64,000 nucleotides of DNA from Monodelphis domestica (Eukaryota > Chordata > Mammalia > Didelphimorphia > Didelphidae), in assembly GCF_027887165.1 (NCBI RefSeq), contig NC_077227.1, forward strand, positions 536,145,793 through 536,209,792, read 5' to 3'. Positions 48,201 through 55,722 of the stretch are shown here, piece after piece; position 1 is the first letter of the stretch; each line of letters starts with the position of its first letter. A model generated the notes under the pieces. That model was not told the DNA's origin and did no database searches. It saw only the letters and a program-made list of their open reading frames with translations. The position numbers were made by a program, and so were the translations under genes.

Positions 48201-51200
48201 TGCATCCTGTGCTGATCATAGGAATTTGTCACAAAAGAAAGGCAGGGGAAATGATCTTTAACTGTCCTTACAGTTCTTTCAAGGACACAGAATGAGTAGG
48301 TCAGGACTATCTGACTTCATGTATAGGTCAGAGTTATTGCTTTCTCATGCCATAACTGTTTCACTCAGGGACCATCAGAATCCAGTGTGCCATACCAAGT
48401 CAGAATGATCCTACCTCAGTTTCAGACTGAGATTGTCCTCATGACTTCCTATAAGGATTTTCACTTGTCCTCTGAGTATCTTCTTGTTCTCTTCCAATGG
48501 TGGTTCATTTATCAGACAGCCATACTTGAATTCCAAGCTCACTGTAATATTAAGTGTGATTCCCATAAACCTTTTGTCTTAAATGCCAAAAATCCTACTC
48601 ATTATAGTTGAGAGAAAGCCTGTTCTCTTAGTATTCTAATTTCATTCTTTGTTCCATAATTTCAAACAAGCTTCCTGCTTACTTGTTTAATTATTCAAAT
48701 GGTTTCCAATAATATTATTTCAAGTTCATCTAGAATTGAATGTTGTTCTCCTTTAACTTCTTCATATAGTAAATGCCAATTCTGTATCTCTATTATTCAG
48801 GGGAGGCATAGAGTGAGGGAGCACTGTCTGGAGAGGCCTCTCAGAAACAATGTCCTCAAAGGCTGGGAGGGCAGGGAGAGAGAAAGAGAAAGAGAGTGGA
48901 CCACTGTCTAGAGAGACCTTTCAGAAACAGTGGTCTTTAATGTTCAAATTTACAGGAATCCAACACAATGCTTTCTCCTCTTTCCCACCTTCTGAGTGTT
49001 ACATAATGCATTTATGTGTTATATTTCTTTATCTTGTTCTGTCCTCCTTAAGTTTTCCCAATGCTTCCAATTCCCAAGAATATGGGAATATTCCTTAAGT
49101 TTGCAATTTTCTCAGTTAAGTTAAAATTTATGCCTGTCCAAGATTTTTCAGGCTGTAACATTTCTTAGGCTTCTAAGATTTAAATTAAATGTCCAATACT
49201 TCCAAAGTATTATATTTTATAACATTTATCTGACAAAATAGAGCTACATGACTAAGTTTTCTACCTGCTCAAAAATCCCAAGTCCACCAAAACTGCCACA
49301 GGAAGGAAAGAGAGCAAGAAATGGAACTACACCAATTTATATCCTGTCAGCATCAGCACGTAATGACAGGAAGTGAATAGGGTGCTGGGAATTGTAGTTT
49401 TGCTGGGAATGATAGTTTTTCTGGGGATTGTAGTTTTAGGGTAACAGATTCTTATTAAACAACCCCCCCCAAGATCCTTTGGAAAACTAGTCTCCCCAAA
49501 TGATCTTGTAAATATAACCAACTTATAAATTTTGTTATGTATATTTCTTTTGGTAGAATGTGAGCTCTTTGAGAGATGAGATTGTTTTTTTTTTTTGTGT
49601 GTGTGTGTATATGTATCTTGAGCATTTAGCACATTTCCTGGCTAGGTGCTGAATAAATACTTGTTGATTGATGGATAGATTATAGAAACTTTATAGAAAC
49701 GTCTGGCATATGGTATACCAATTTAAGAGTATGCTAATTGGTAATAATATTTAACTTAATATTGTATTACTAAGTGATTACTATATGCAATGAATAGTTC
49801 TAGGTGGTTAATGGTTAAAATTTTGCCTAGAGGCCTAAAAAATGAATTCTTTGGTTATATTTTTCAGATTGTCTTCCTACACAATGACAGATATATTGAA
49901 TTTCATTCACAACAAGGTTTTTATTATAAAACCAGAATACCTAAGTTTGGAAGGGATTTTTCTTATCACTATCCATCCTGCGATTTGTACTTCGTTGGTG
50001 CAAGGTATTAAATATGATATTATGGGCTTCCTCTACTCTATCCTTCATTAGTAGTTACCCAAATATATGTTAGTTAATTGACTGTTTTTCTTAATATTAA
50101 AAATAGAAGACTATATATCATGGTAAAATCAAGTCATACTGAAGGTGGGTATTATGTAGGATGAGCTTTGTTCCTGAGAAGTAAGGAAATGGGTCTTCAG
50201 GAGAAAAAGTCAATTCAGCAGAAACAGTTTTCAGAGATAGTGCTATTTTACTTTTGAGAAATATTTAACAGTGTACACTTAACTGTTCTTTGAATCTTAT
50301 TTTCAGAAGTACGTACATATTTGCTTTTCTTCTACTCCTCACTGCCTTTTTGAATTCTTCTGGTTTCCTTTGTGACTGAGGTGATAATATTTTTTGTACA
50401 TTAACATTTCAGTCTTTGGTTGGTGAAATTATTGGTTCCTAGTGGGGATTGGACTCATGACTTTAATTAGCATGATGTTCTAATCAGTTGAGCCAGCCAG
50501 ATTCACAGTATGATAAGGTCACAACATATGCTCATCTCACTTTCTTAAACTCTTTGTCCTTTGGTTTCTCCCTTCCTCCCTCCTATCCTTCCTCCTCCCT
50601 TCTTACTTTCTCCTTCCTTCTTCCTCCCTCCTTTCCTTTCTCCTCCCTTCCCCCTTCCCTCTCTCCTTTTCTGCTTCCTTTCTTGCCTCCCCAAAGAACT
50701 GATTGTGTTCTGACTTTCAGTTTAGTTTTTAAAGTGCTGCATAAATTAAAAAAAAAAATCTTTTTTGTATAAGCAAATTCACAGGAAGTAGTAATTAAAC
50801 TTTCCAGAGTTTAGTATTAATTTTTGATGAAGGGGATGCCATGAAGGCATTGTGATGGTTAAAGGTTTTTTTACATTTTATAATTTTTTTTTTTACATTT
50901 TACCATTTTACAATTAGTTTTTAAATTTTGTAGATTTTATTTTCCAAAAGAGTAACTTTAGTTTTTCTTCCATAGCTCTGAAGTATACCGGTTAAATTTA
51001 GAACAAGGACGGTATCTGAATCCTCTCCAAACAGATTCAGCGTGAGTATTTCTCCAGTTTGTGTAATACTTTGTTTCAAACTCTAGAGGGAGCCAAATGC
51101 TAAACTTATGTTAGAAAGCAGAATTGGAATTTAGTGTACCTAAAGGAAAGGACCTGAGATTCCTTAGATATAGGAACTCCCTACATCAGCATAGATTGCA

Positions 51201-54200
51201 GTCCATCTATAATTAGTCTTAAAGAATTGCTTGATATTCACAGAAGTTAAATGAATTACCGATATCCATAAAGCCAGAGTCTATACCTACACAATAAGTG
51301 TTAAAGGTAGAATTTATTTGATTCCAGGTCTTTTGGGACTCTGTACATTATGAAATATTGCCACATATTTAAAGGAAGATATTACCATTGGGAATTTAAA
51401 AAATGACTTTCTATTTAAACAAAAACCAAAATTTCTTCTAAAAATATAGTGTTATTTCTTACAAGTTTTAATTTTTATTTATTTTTTATTTATTTTATTT
51501 TATTTTTATAAAAATTCTTACCTTCTGTCTTGGAACCAATATGGTGAATTGGTTCCAAGGCATAAGAGTGGTAATAGCTAGGCAATGGGGGTCAAGTGAC
51601 TTGTGTAAGGGGTAAATTTAGGGGTTTTTGACTAATATATTATCCTTACAGTTGCCAGGGATTAATTCAAATCCCAATAAAAATATTCAAGTCAGTTTGC
51701 GAATTTTATGGTGGTTTATATAGAGGGAAACAATTAAGAAGAAGAGAGAGGGAAAAGGGTATAAGATTTCTCTGGCCTAGCCTGAACCAAGGGGAGTTCG
51801 GAGACCTTCCAGCTACGAGGCCTCCTCTGAGATGAGGAGCCTCCTAGGAGGAGAGCGTTTTTAGGAAAGGTAAAGGAAAAAAAGGAATTAGACTAAACTC
51901 CGAGAGAGCTCAGGGAAGACGCCTCATCTGAACTATGCTACTAAGCTTCTTCCAGGCACTGTATCAAGGATGCTCACCGCCAAACCCAAAGAATAGCTGC
52001 AGCCATGCTAAGATGCCTCCGTTGCCCAATGAGAGCCAGAGCCACCTCCCTGCAAAAAGAGCCTGGAGAGAGGAAGTGACGCAAAATATATAGACTGTTT
52101 TTTACATCACTTCCTGTATCTCACGTGTACCAAAGCTTGACTTAAGACAGTCCAGGGGGTCTGGCAGTTGTTTCTGATTTGTCATTTGCTAGCACATGTC
52201 TGTCATAGGCTATCCTTCTCAACACTTAATCCTTAAGTAGGGGTATAGACATTCCTGTTTGTTAGACCAAGCAGGGTAGAATAAATCTAAAATTCACAAT
52301 CCCCCCTGATGATGATTGGGGGACTAGTCTCCCCAATTGATCACTAAACATAATCATCCTGCACCTCTAAATTCTTCTAACTGCAGGTGCATACAAAATT
52401 TCACCTTCTAAGAGGAAGCTACAGTAGTTAGATAGAAGAGGGGAATAGGAGAGAATAAGACAGCAAGACCAATGTTTGCTGGGCGCATTGATAAAAACCA
52501 GTTAGGGCAGTCCCCTTTTGGCATAAGAGTATACATTCAAATAAATGTTCAATCAAACTTCAGTTCAATCAACCACACCCAGAGTTCATTCTGGATCTTC
52601 TTGATGTAGTATAGGTTTTCTGGCATCTTTCTACAACAGTTCATTCTCTGAATTTAGGAGTTATCAAGCTTCTTTCCTTGAAGATCTTTCTCGAACAAAA
52701 ATTTTAAAATCTTGAATTTTTATTAAAATATACTTGCCCAGGGTCACACAGCTGAAAAGTGTCTGAGGCCAGATTTGAACCTAGGACCTCCCATTTCTAG
52801 GCCTGGCTCTCAATCCACTGAGCCACCCAACTGCCCCTGAGTTCTAATTTTTGAAAGAAGTTTAATATAGTAAAAAATACCAGAAAAACTTTTTTCACAT
52901 TATCCATAATTATCTGGATGACCCTGATTACTTCATGGAAGGAATTTTACATTTTTACTTTGTTACTAAACTTGGTTTGTAGAGGCACCTAATAGATTTA
53001 AGGATAGAAGAAACTTTAGAACTTACCTAGTTCATATTGTTTACATCATAATTGAGGAAATTGAGACTTAAAGCCATGTGACAATTTACTTAAGGACCCA
53101 CAGATAGAAAATAACAGAGTGAGAATTTAAATTCAGACTCAAGATCCAGTATTGTTTATGAGGGAATAAGCATTTTGGAAGGACTATATACTGTAATTTC
53201 AAAATGTGAATAATAGAAGTCTCTTTTTGAAAACTTCCTTTGAGTGAGCAGCCAGGTAGCTCAATGGATAGAGACCGAGGCCTGGAAATGGGATGTCCTT
53301 GGTTCAAATCATAACTCCTATACTTCCTAGCTTTGTGACCCTGGGCAAGTTCACTTAAACCCCTTTGCCTAGCTTTTACCACTCTTCTGCTTTGGAATTA
53401 ATACACAGTATTGATTCTAAGATGGAAATTAAGAATTAAAAAAAAAAACTACTTTGTGAGAGTTTTAAAATGAAGGGAATGAAATAGAAATGAAAAAGAC
53501 AAGTAAGTTATTATTTTCTATCTGATAAGAACTTTCAGCCCCATCTTGACTTGATCATCTGTTTGATACTTAAACTCTCTTTTAAAGATTTGCATTTCAA
53601 GAATATATTATTTGATTAACAAAAAGCTATATACTCCATGCAGATGTGATACTTTCAGCATAGGATTAAGTCAGTCATTTCATTGTCTTTAGAATAAGAT
53701 CATAAGAATATAAAGTAAAAAAAAAGAGGCTTTTAGATTATATTTTATACCTCCTTCATTTTGCAGAGAAGGTAACTGAATACCAGAGAAATTAAATAGC
53801 TTCTGAAAAATTCCATCTATTTAAGGAAAAGTGATAAGTTTTGAATATGGGTTTGGTTACTCTTAATTTAGTAATTTTTCCTTACACCACAGTGTCTTTT
53901 TTTAATAACTTTAATCTGGAAGTCTTCTTTCTCCTCCATGATCTCATGAAATGTTGAACATTTTCATGTCATTTACAACTTCATATTTTATTATATCTTC
54001 ATATTTGGAGAAAATATGGAGTAAAAAACAAAATGCTTTTCTAGCAATGAGAAGAATTTGGTTTTCTGAGCCTTCTTTGTTCTAAAAAGGAAGGCCACCA
54101 GCATGTCAGTGAACTTTATTCTGATTCTACTTTTTCATTTGTAAATAAGTGTAATACTTCAAACTTCCTTCATCCCAAAGAATTTTTATTTTTGTTTCCA

Positions 54201-55716
54201 GTCTTTTAGAGGCTTCATGTGCCCTTAAATGGAGCATTAACAGTCATTTTTTCCTTTATTATTGTAGGGAGAACAATGTTTGTGACATAAATTCCATGCA
54301 TGGTTTGTTTGCCACAGGTACAATAGAGGTAAGCAGTTCACTATTTTTTTTTTTAAAGAAATACTGTATGACTATGTAGGGAACCTTTGTAGAATGTCTG
54401 CCAGTACTATTGATGCATAGTCTCATTCACTGTTACAAAGCAAATGAAAGTTTTCTTGGTTCATACGTATCCTGAAAGTTCCCACATATATATTCACATA
54501 GAGGAGTGATTGAGAGAGAGAGAATGTGTGTGTGTGCACATATGTACATATGTGTGTTTCAGATATCAAAGTAAATGAAATACAGGGTAAAAAAGAGGTT
54601 AGTTACATGCCAGTAGTTATTTCATTAGAGATTTTGAGAACAGCACTGAAAGCACAGAAGCTTTTCTTTCATGATGAAAGTAGTCTTGTTCAGACAGAGA
54701 CTTCATAGTTATTTAGATTCTTTAATTCTGAAGGATCAAATATATAATTCATAAAGTGGATCAGGCAATATTAAAATGGGCTTTTAAAAATCTTTCCCAA
54801 AATCATATTTTAAAAAATATTAGGAACCTGCATTTTTTAATTTGATTTGTAAAAAAGCTTTTGTAACAATCACCTCATGATGTAGCTACTGTATTTATTC
54901 CCATTTTACAGATCAGGAAACATTTAGAAAAGCAGTATCATAGATTTAGAGCTAGAAAGGAGTTTTAGCCCAGAGAGAATATATGACTTGCCATGGGTCT
55001 CTCAGGTAGTAAATAGAACAACTAAAATTTGAAGTCAGGACTTCAGACTCAGATCTCCTGATCTTGTGATCGGTATTTGTTCTGTAACTTATTGTTTCTA
55101 GATGATATTACCTTGTCAAACACAATGCAGTAAGTAATGTAATTTTTATTTCTGTCAGTGTGCAAAAAGACTATTTTATTAGTAAATACTTGAATTTAGA
55201 CCATCAGTAGGCAGAAGAAAATATATCTTTTTTGTTTACTTTCACAAATATGCATATTTTCTTCCTAATTTTGGATCTTTTGTTCTTATAATTTTGGAAT
55301 CTTCAAAATGTGTATAATAATTTCATTACTTTCCTCATAAGGTTTTGAGGAAAATGAAAATCCATTAAAAACTTTAAAATCTTATAGAAATGTTAATTAA
55401 AAGTACTTCCAGAATGAGAAGCTTCTTTCTCTTTTCCTTATGTGACTTTCTTGGCAAGTTTTAACCTTTCTTGTTAATTAGTTTTTATCTTGCTCACTGT
55501 ATATCATGTGAATATTTTTGGGTATTTTTGGAAGGGGTAGTGTTTATGATAGATAGTCTCTGAAGTGTATTTGTTATCACTCAATAAGACAAGATATATT
55601 TTTAAATAGAAGTTTGTTTCTCCTCTTTAGGGTAGAGTTGAATGCTGGGACCCTAGAACTAGAAATCGGGTTGGCATCTTGGACTGTGCTTTAAGCAGTG
55701 TCACAGCTGATACAGT
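21139..55716 (+). CDS. NOL10: NOL10 (nucleolar protein 10), N-terminal nine coding exons, gene span
   Basis: The nine joined exons read as a close match to the human NOL10 N-terminus from memory: [18 protein letters not shown] at the start, then blocks such as [31 protein letters not shown] and [18 protein letters not shown]10 is the orthologue of yeast Enp2, a nucleolar WD-repeat protein of the small-subunit processome that works with AATF and NGDN in early 40S ribosome assembly. Coding length here is 677 nt, giving residues 1-225 plus two bases of codon 226. The human protein is about 690 residues, so the rest of the propeller and the basic C-terminal tail lie past the window end. All introns are GT-AG and the phases match across every junction. 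The start ATG has A at -3 and sits just downstream of a CpG-rich promoter. I see no stop or frameshift, so the gene looks intact. Confidence 0.97.
21425..21525 (-). repeat. MIR SINE (NOL10 intron 1)
   Basis: cattttagagatgaagttga and agttaagtgactttcccaaa are reversed MIR. Confidence 0.6.
21526..23159. other. NOL10 intron 1, mostly non-repetitive
   Basis: No repeat family is recognised apart from a diverged tandem duplication at 21928-22091. No RNA gene seen. Confidence 0.4.
21928..22091. repeat. Diverged two-copy tandem repeat
   Basis: The unit cactgatgtatcattacaga plus following sequence (ggtttattattgattatgct) recurs at 22023 as cactggtatatcattacaag and ggtttattatttatgctact, with about 95 bp between starts. 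Confidence 0.75.
23160..23330 (+). repeat. MIR SINE
   Basis: ttgttcaaatcctgtctcta, cttaagcaagtcttgtaagt and ttagtttcctcaagtggaaa are MIR landmarks. Confidence 0.65.
23652..23836 (+). mobile_element. RTE-tailed SINE, 3' end shortened
   Basis: ggggcagttaggtggctaca head and ttctgccttggaacagaagg tail. The paired middle of the tail is missing compared with other copies. Confidence 0.8.
23955..24000 (+). CDS. NOL10: NOL10 coding exon 2
   Basis: A 46-nt exon preceded by a T-rich tract and acag and followed by gtgagt. It encodes [15 protein letters not shown] and leaves one base (phase 1). The lysine/arginine-rich linker before the propeller is conserved with mammalian NOL10. Confidence 0.95.
24001..24794. 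other. NOL10 intron 2, AT-rich, unassigned
   Basis: Nothing beyond AT-rich intron sequence seen. Confidence 0.4.
24795..24955 (-). repeat. MIR SINE
   Basis: gttaagtaactagccaaggg, tcacacagccagtatatgtc: reversed MIR. Confidence 0.65.
25069..25230 (+). mobile_element. RTE-tailed SINE, internally shortened
   Basis: gggggcagctaggtgac head, ggcctcagacatttcctaag core, ttggaaccaatacatagtat tail. Confidence 0.8.
25405..26060 (+). mobile_element. CORE-SINE, split by an L1 fragment
   Basis: The head half (gctagagtactggccctgga) runs to about 25503. The rest resumes at 25978 with ctaagtaatcttggcaaaac and ctcatctgccagtttcctga. The break coincides with the L1 insertion. Confidence 0.7.
25504..25977 (-). 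mobile_element. L1 3'UTR, 5'-truncated insertion
   Basis: Poly(T) at the left, then reversed L1 3'UTR (ttcattggagacaaagatca, tgtaccacagtgtatcagtc). The 11-bp duplication ctaagtaatct lies at 25493-25503 and 25978-25988. It is antisense to NOL10. Confidence 0.88.
26061..27650. other. LTR-like sequence of uncertain origin in NOL10 intron 2
   Basis: The blocks at about 26080-26840 and 27026-27440 have LTR-like composition and are split by an L1 fragment at 26845-27025. No terminal duplication was found. A TA/CA microsatellite follows at 27467-27530. No gene seen. Confidence 0.3.
26845..27025 (-). mobile_element. L1 3'UTR fragment
   Basis: Reversed L1 3' end again (cattaaagacaaagatcatt, tgattccactgggtgtcaca), closely similar to the copy at 25504. 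Confidence 0.8.
27651..29212 (+). repeat. L2 LINE, 3' part of ORF2 and 3'UTR
   Basis: It runs from the RT/C-terminal part (ctaaagctctgtcctagacc, tatgctgatgattctctcat, cccagcatgtcagaaactga) through ggccctcatcatcttaagcc to the end (gtgcctggcacctaataaag). Full of stops, ancient. A SINE interrupts it at 28291-28494. Confidence 0.8.
28291..28494 (-). mobile_element. RTE-tailed SINE
   Basis: cacttagcttctgtcttgga at the left, gcagaagagtggtaagggct, caatccatggagccactcag at the right. Flanks cttatttattac and cttctttattac are near-identical. Confidence 0.88.
29213..30589. other. NOL10 intron 2 distal part, with a candidate solo LTR
   Basis: The stretch about 29690-30290 has LTR-like features on the - strand (an aataaag at about 29897 and a TGTTGTGATAG-type start near 30290). 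I could not confirm a duplication. No exon or RNA seen before the exon 3 acceptor. Confidence 0.3.
30590..30688 (+). CDS. NOL10: NOL10 coding exon 3
   Basis: The exon follows the acceptor ctctccag and ends before gtaagt. It encodes the run from (D)[16 protein letters not shown] through [12 protein letters not shown]. The [12 protein letters not shown] segment is a typical WD-repeat strand of the first blade. Phase 1 in and phase 1 out. Confidence 0.96.
30818..31726 (-). mobile_element. L1 3' end with ORF2 C-terminus
   Basis: Poly(T) at the left, the L1 3'UTR, then the ORF2 C-terminus on the - strand ([34 protein letters not shown]). The 16-bp duplication gttggactaaattctt flanks it at 30802-30817 and 31727-31742. 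A 5'-truncated insertion of 909 bp inside the ERV LTR. Confidence 0.93.
32132..33542 (-). pseudogene. CDK2AP1: CDK2AP1 processed pseudogene
   Basis: Read on the - strand this is an intronless copy of a CDK2AP1 (DOC-1) mRNA. It has a GC-rich 5'UTR at about 33255-33540, a start codon at 33254 opening [13 protein letters not shown], then [24 protein letters not shown] and [20 protein letters not shown], a long 3'UTR, a polyadenylation signal near 32165 and a poly(A) tract at the left end. The human protein is 115 residues. The copy has lost its frame between HMPG and GSVHSP and again after EELGKE, and stops interrupt the C-terminal part, so it cannot make CDK2AP1. A 13-bp duplication ctttttcactttt flanks it (32119-32131 and 33543-33555), so L1 machinery inserted it. 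It lies within an ERV LTR inside NOL10 intron 3, antisense to NOL10. Confidence 0.92.
34890..35098 (-). mobile_element. RTE-tailed SINE inside the ERV integrase region
   Basis: A near-complete copy ending ctgagctacccagctgtccc. Flanks tcaaaaggactt and tcaaaaggattt are a near-perfect target duplication, so it postdates the ERV. Confidence 0.9.
37995..38400 (-). mobile_element. L1 3'UTR fragment
   Basis: Reversed L1 3' sequence of an older subfamily (gttctctacatgtggatagc, tgtcccacaatgtttcagtt, tttcttatagcacggtagta). Confidence 0.7.
38440..38625 (-). repeat. MIR SINE
   Basis: caaccctctgagataagtat, cactttataaagaagggaat, then gatcacacaccatttgagtg. Confidence 0.6.
38905..39112 (-). mobile_element. 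RTE-tailed SINE, diverged
   Basis: aactcttacttttcatctta tail and accccatagctgccctggga head. The central region carries a short unrelated stretch (atcatcaaaatatcatctta). Confidence 0.7.
39249..41637 (-). mobile_element. Internally deleted L1: 5'UTR plus ORF1 start joined to ORF2 C-terminus
   Basis: On the - strand the element starts with L1 5'UTR (41637 down to 40971) and the ORF1 start codon at 40970 ([18 protein letters not shown]). Near 40912-40920 it jumps directly into ORF2 ([20 protein letters not shown], then [11 protein letters not shown]), then the 3'UTR and a poly(A) tract at 39249. The whole element is 2.39 kb; a full L1 is over 6 kb. Flanks tatgttgttaattctt (39233-39248) and tgtgttgttaattctt (41638-41653) differ at one base. 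The duplication bounds the whole thing, so it inserted once, already lacking its middle. Downstream ORF2 frames are broken. Confidence 0.88.
41654..41861 (-). mobile_element. RTE-tailed SINE in the L1 target site
   Basis: A near-complete copy. It is flanked by identical tgtgttgttaattctt at 41638-41653 and 41862-41877, the same site used by the adjacent L1. Confidence 0.95.
41878..42394. other. NOL10 intron 3, unassigned AT-rich
   Basis: No gene or clear repeat. Weak MIR/L2-type similarity near 42300. Confidence 0.35.
42395..42755 (-). repeat. MIR SINE, split by a newer SINE
   Basis: cttcattttcctggtgaaga and ttgccaaagatcacatttct lie left of the SINE, ccagatcttctaactcctag and ccctaccatcttaagctgc right of it. 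Confidence 0.65.
42488..42690 (-). mobile_element. RTE-tailed SINE inside MIR
   Basis: taagcccttaccatccatct at the left, ccactgagccacccacctgc at the right. Flanking agatccagat and agaccagatc suggest a decayed duplication. Confidence 0.88.
42756..43363. other. NOL10 intron 3 end, unassigned
   Basis: Nothing recognised before the exon 4 acceptor. Confidence 0.4.
43364..43441 (+). CDS. NOL10: NOL10 coding exon 4
   Basis: Acceptor atcatag, donor gtgagt. It encodes (G)[19 protein letters not shown] and then RCLDSD with one base left over. [15 protein letters not shown] is the end of a WD-type blade. It follows the 12.7-kb repeat-filled intron 3. Confidence 0.96.
43863..44062 (-). mobile_element. 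RTE-tailed SINE (intron 4)
   Basis: aaatccttaccttccatttt through agtgacttgcccaaggtcac to cactgagcctccttcctgcc. Confidence 0.88.
44063..44567. other. NOL10 intron 4 distal part
   Basis: AT-rich, nothing recognised. Confidence 0.4.
44568..44605 (+). CDS. NOL10: NOL10 coding exon 5
   Basis: A very short exon (38 nt) with acceptor ttttcag and donor gtatgt. It encodes [13 protein letters not shown] and ends in phase 0. The sequence matches the corresponding human segment apart from one conservative E/D difference. Confidence 0.94.
44640..44842 (-). mobile_element. RTE-tailed SINE, 35 bp after exon 5
   Basis: ccaaaaaccttaccttctat at the left, cgcttgagccacctagctgc at the right. It begins only 35 bp past the exon 5 donor. 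Confidence 0.85.
45163..45375 (+). mobile_element. CORE-SINE (Mar1/MON1-like)
   Basis: gaggcacctaggtgtctcag head, tgactagctgtgtgacatga, then accactccagtatcattgcc and the gactgaacaataataaa end. Confidence 0.82.
45376..46011. other. NOL10 intron 5, AT-rich, unassigned
   Basis: Nothing recognised. Confidence 0.4.
46012..46206 (-). mobile_element. CORE-SINE
   Basis: gggttttcttggcagagata, aggttaagtgacttgccctt, ggtcttcctgactccaggcc. Confidence 0.78.
46238..46430 (-). mobile_element. CORE-SINE, second copy
   Basis: tttgactcctggtcaccccc, gagttttcttggcaaagtga, agctagtaagtggctgagcc. Close to the copy at 46012 in the same orientation. Confidence 0.75.
46449..46512 (+). repeat. CORE-SINE fragment
   Basis: agagtgctgggcctagagtc, gaagacctaagttcaaatcc. 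Confidence 0.65.
46513..47552. other. NOL10 intron 5, probable LTR-type remains
   Basis: The stretch 46513-47184 has aataaatag near 46938 and lies between CORE-SINE pieces (a reversed one at 47185-47275), as an LTR insertion would. 47280-47550 is also LTR-like. Long open frames across it join unrelated pieces and are not genes. Confidence 0.35.
47553..48008 (-). mobile_element. L1 3'UTR fragment
   Basis: Reversed L1 3' end: aatatttttccatgtttaca, gggttttacatgtatcattg, attgtgccacagtgtatctg, gcatcaattcctggaggtct. Confidence 0.82.
48009..49530 (-). mobile_element. ERV1-type LTR fossil with a little adjoining internal sequence
   Basis: On the - strand a G-rich polypurine-like tract (about 49464-49472) precedes LTR sequence running leftwards to about 48010. 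Near its start are three tandem CTGGGAATTGTAGT-type units. The block ggaaaactagtctccccaaa at 49481 resembles ggggactagtctccccaatt beside the 51604 LTR. Age and exact ends are not clear. Confidence 0.45.
49550..49680 (+). repeat. L2 3' end
   Basis: tagaatgtgagctctttgag, then cacatttcctggctaggtgc and tgaataaatacttgttgatt. Confidence 0.65.
49868..50004 (+). CDS. NOL10: NOL10 coding exon 6
   Basis: Acceptor ttttcag, donor gtatta (the weakest donor of the set). It encodes residues 110-154, starting [18 protein letters not shown] and ending DLYFVGA, with two bases of the next serine codon. It covers the blade containing [20 protein letters not shown], which is nearly invariant in vertebrate NOL10. 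Confidence 0.97.
50005..50975. other. NOL10 intron 6
   Basis: Mostly unassigned. It holds the C/T-rich tract at 50566-50695. Note gttcctagtggggattggac at about 50435, which may be a SINE or tRNA-like trace. Confidence 0.4.
50566..50695. repeat. Homopyrimidine tract
   Basis: About 130 bp almost wholly C and T on the + strand (ctcccttcctccctcctatc and similar). Confidence 0.9.
50976..51041 (+). CDS. NOL10: NOL10 coding exon 7
   Basis: Acceptor tccatag, donor gtgagt. It encodes (S)[19 protein letters not shown] then DS, ending in phase 2. It matches mammalian NOL10 closely. Confidence 0.96.
51510..52838 (-). mobile_element. RTE-tailed SINE, split by an ERV LTR fossil
   Basis: The tail half is 51510-51603 (cttaccttctgtcttggaac). 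The rest resumes at 52733 (cttgcccagggtcacacagc) and ends ccacccaactgcccctga. Confidence 0.85.
51604..52732 (-). mobile_element. ERV1-type LTR fossil plus short 3' internal sequence, in a SINE
   Basis: The LTR runs 51604-52298 (TG start on the left, tgtgaattttag-type U3 start on the right, preceded on the - strand by a purine tract). 52299-52732 is internal-type sequence shared with the 59381 element (accagttagggcagtccc). It lies between cttg at 51600-51603 and 52733-52736. I see only one LTR and no gag or pol. Antisense to NOL10. Confidence 0.65.
52990..53160 (-). repeat. MIR SINE
   Basis: aattgaggaaattgagactt, agccatgtgacaatttactt: reversed MIR. Confidence 0.55.
53230..53450 (+). mobile_element. 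RTE-tailed SINE (intron 7)
   Basis: gagcagccaggtagctcaat head, gaccctgggcaagttcactt core, acacagtattgattctaaga tail with poly(A). Confidence 0.87.
53745..53905 (-). repeat. MIR SINE, weak
   Basis: cattttgcagagaaggtaac and ctgaataccagagaaattaa, ending ttccttacaccacagtgtct. Confidence 0.45.
54268..54328 (+). CDS. NOL10: NOL10 coding exon 8
   Basis: Acceptor attgtag, donor gtaagc. It encodes [20 protein letters not shown] then E and ends in phase 0. With exon 9 it forms a complete WD blade ([15 protein letters not shown]). Confidence 0.96.
54885..55080 (-). repeat. MIR-type SINE (intron 8)
   Basis: cccattttacagatcaggaa, then atgacttgccatgggtctct and cagactcagatctcctgatc. Confidence 0.6.
55081..55630. 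other. NOL10 intron 8 distal part
   Basis: AT-rich, nothing recognised. Confidence 0.4.
55631..55716 (+). CDS. NOL10: NOL10 coding exon 9 (last in window)
   Basis: Acceptor tcctctttag. It encodes [20 protein letters not shown] then LSSVTADT plus two bases. The donor was set at the consensus gtaagt at 55717-55722. A weaker GT lies two bases upstream at 55715 and would change the phase. I find no exon 10 in the remaining 8.3 kb. Confidence 0.94.
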
Positions 55717-55722
55717 GTAAGT

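Noticed and set aside
55715-55716. Alternative exon 9 donor GT at 55715
   Set aside because: gtgtaa is a poorer donor than gtaagt two bases later.
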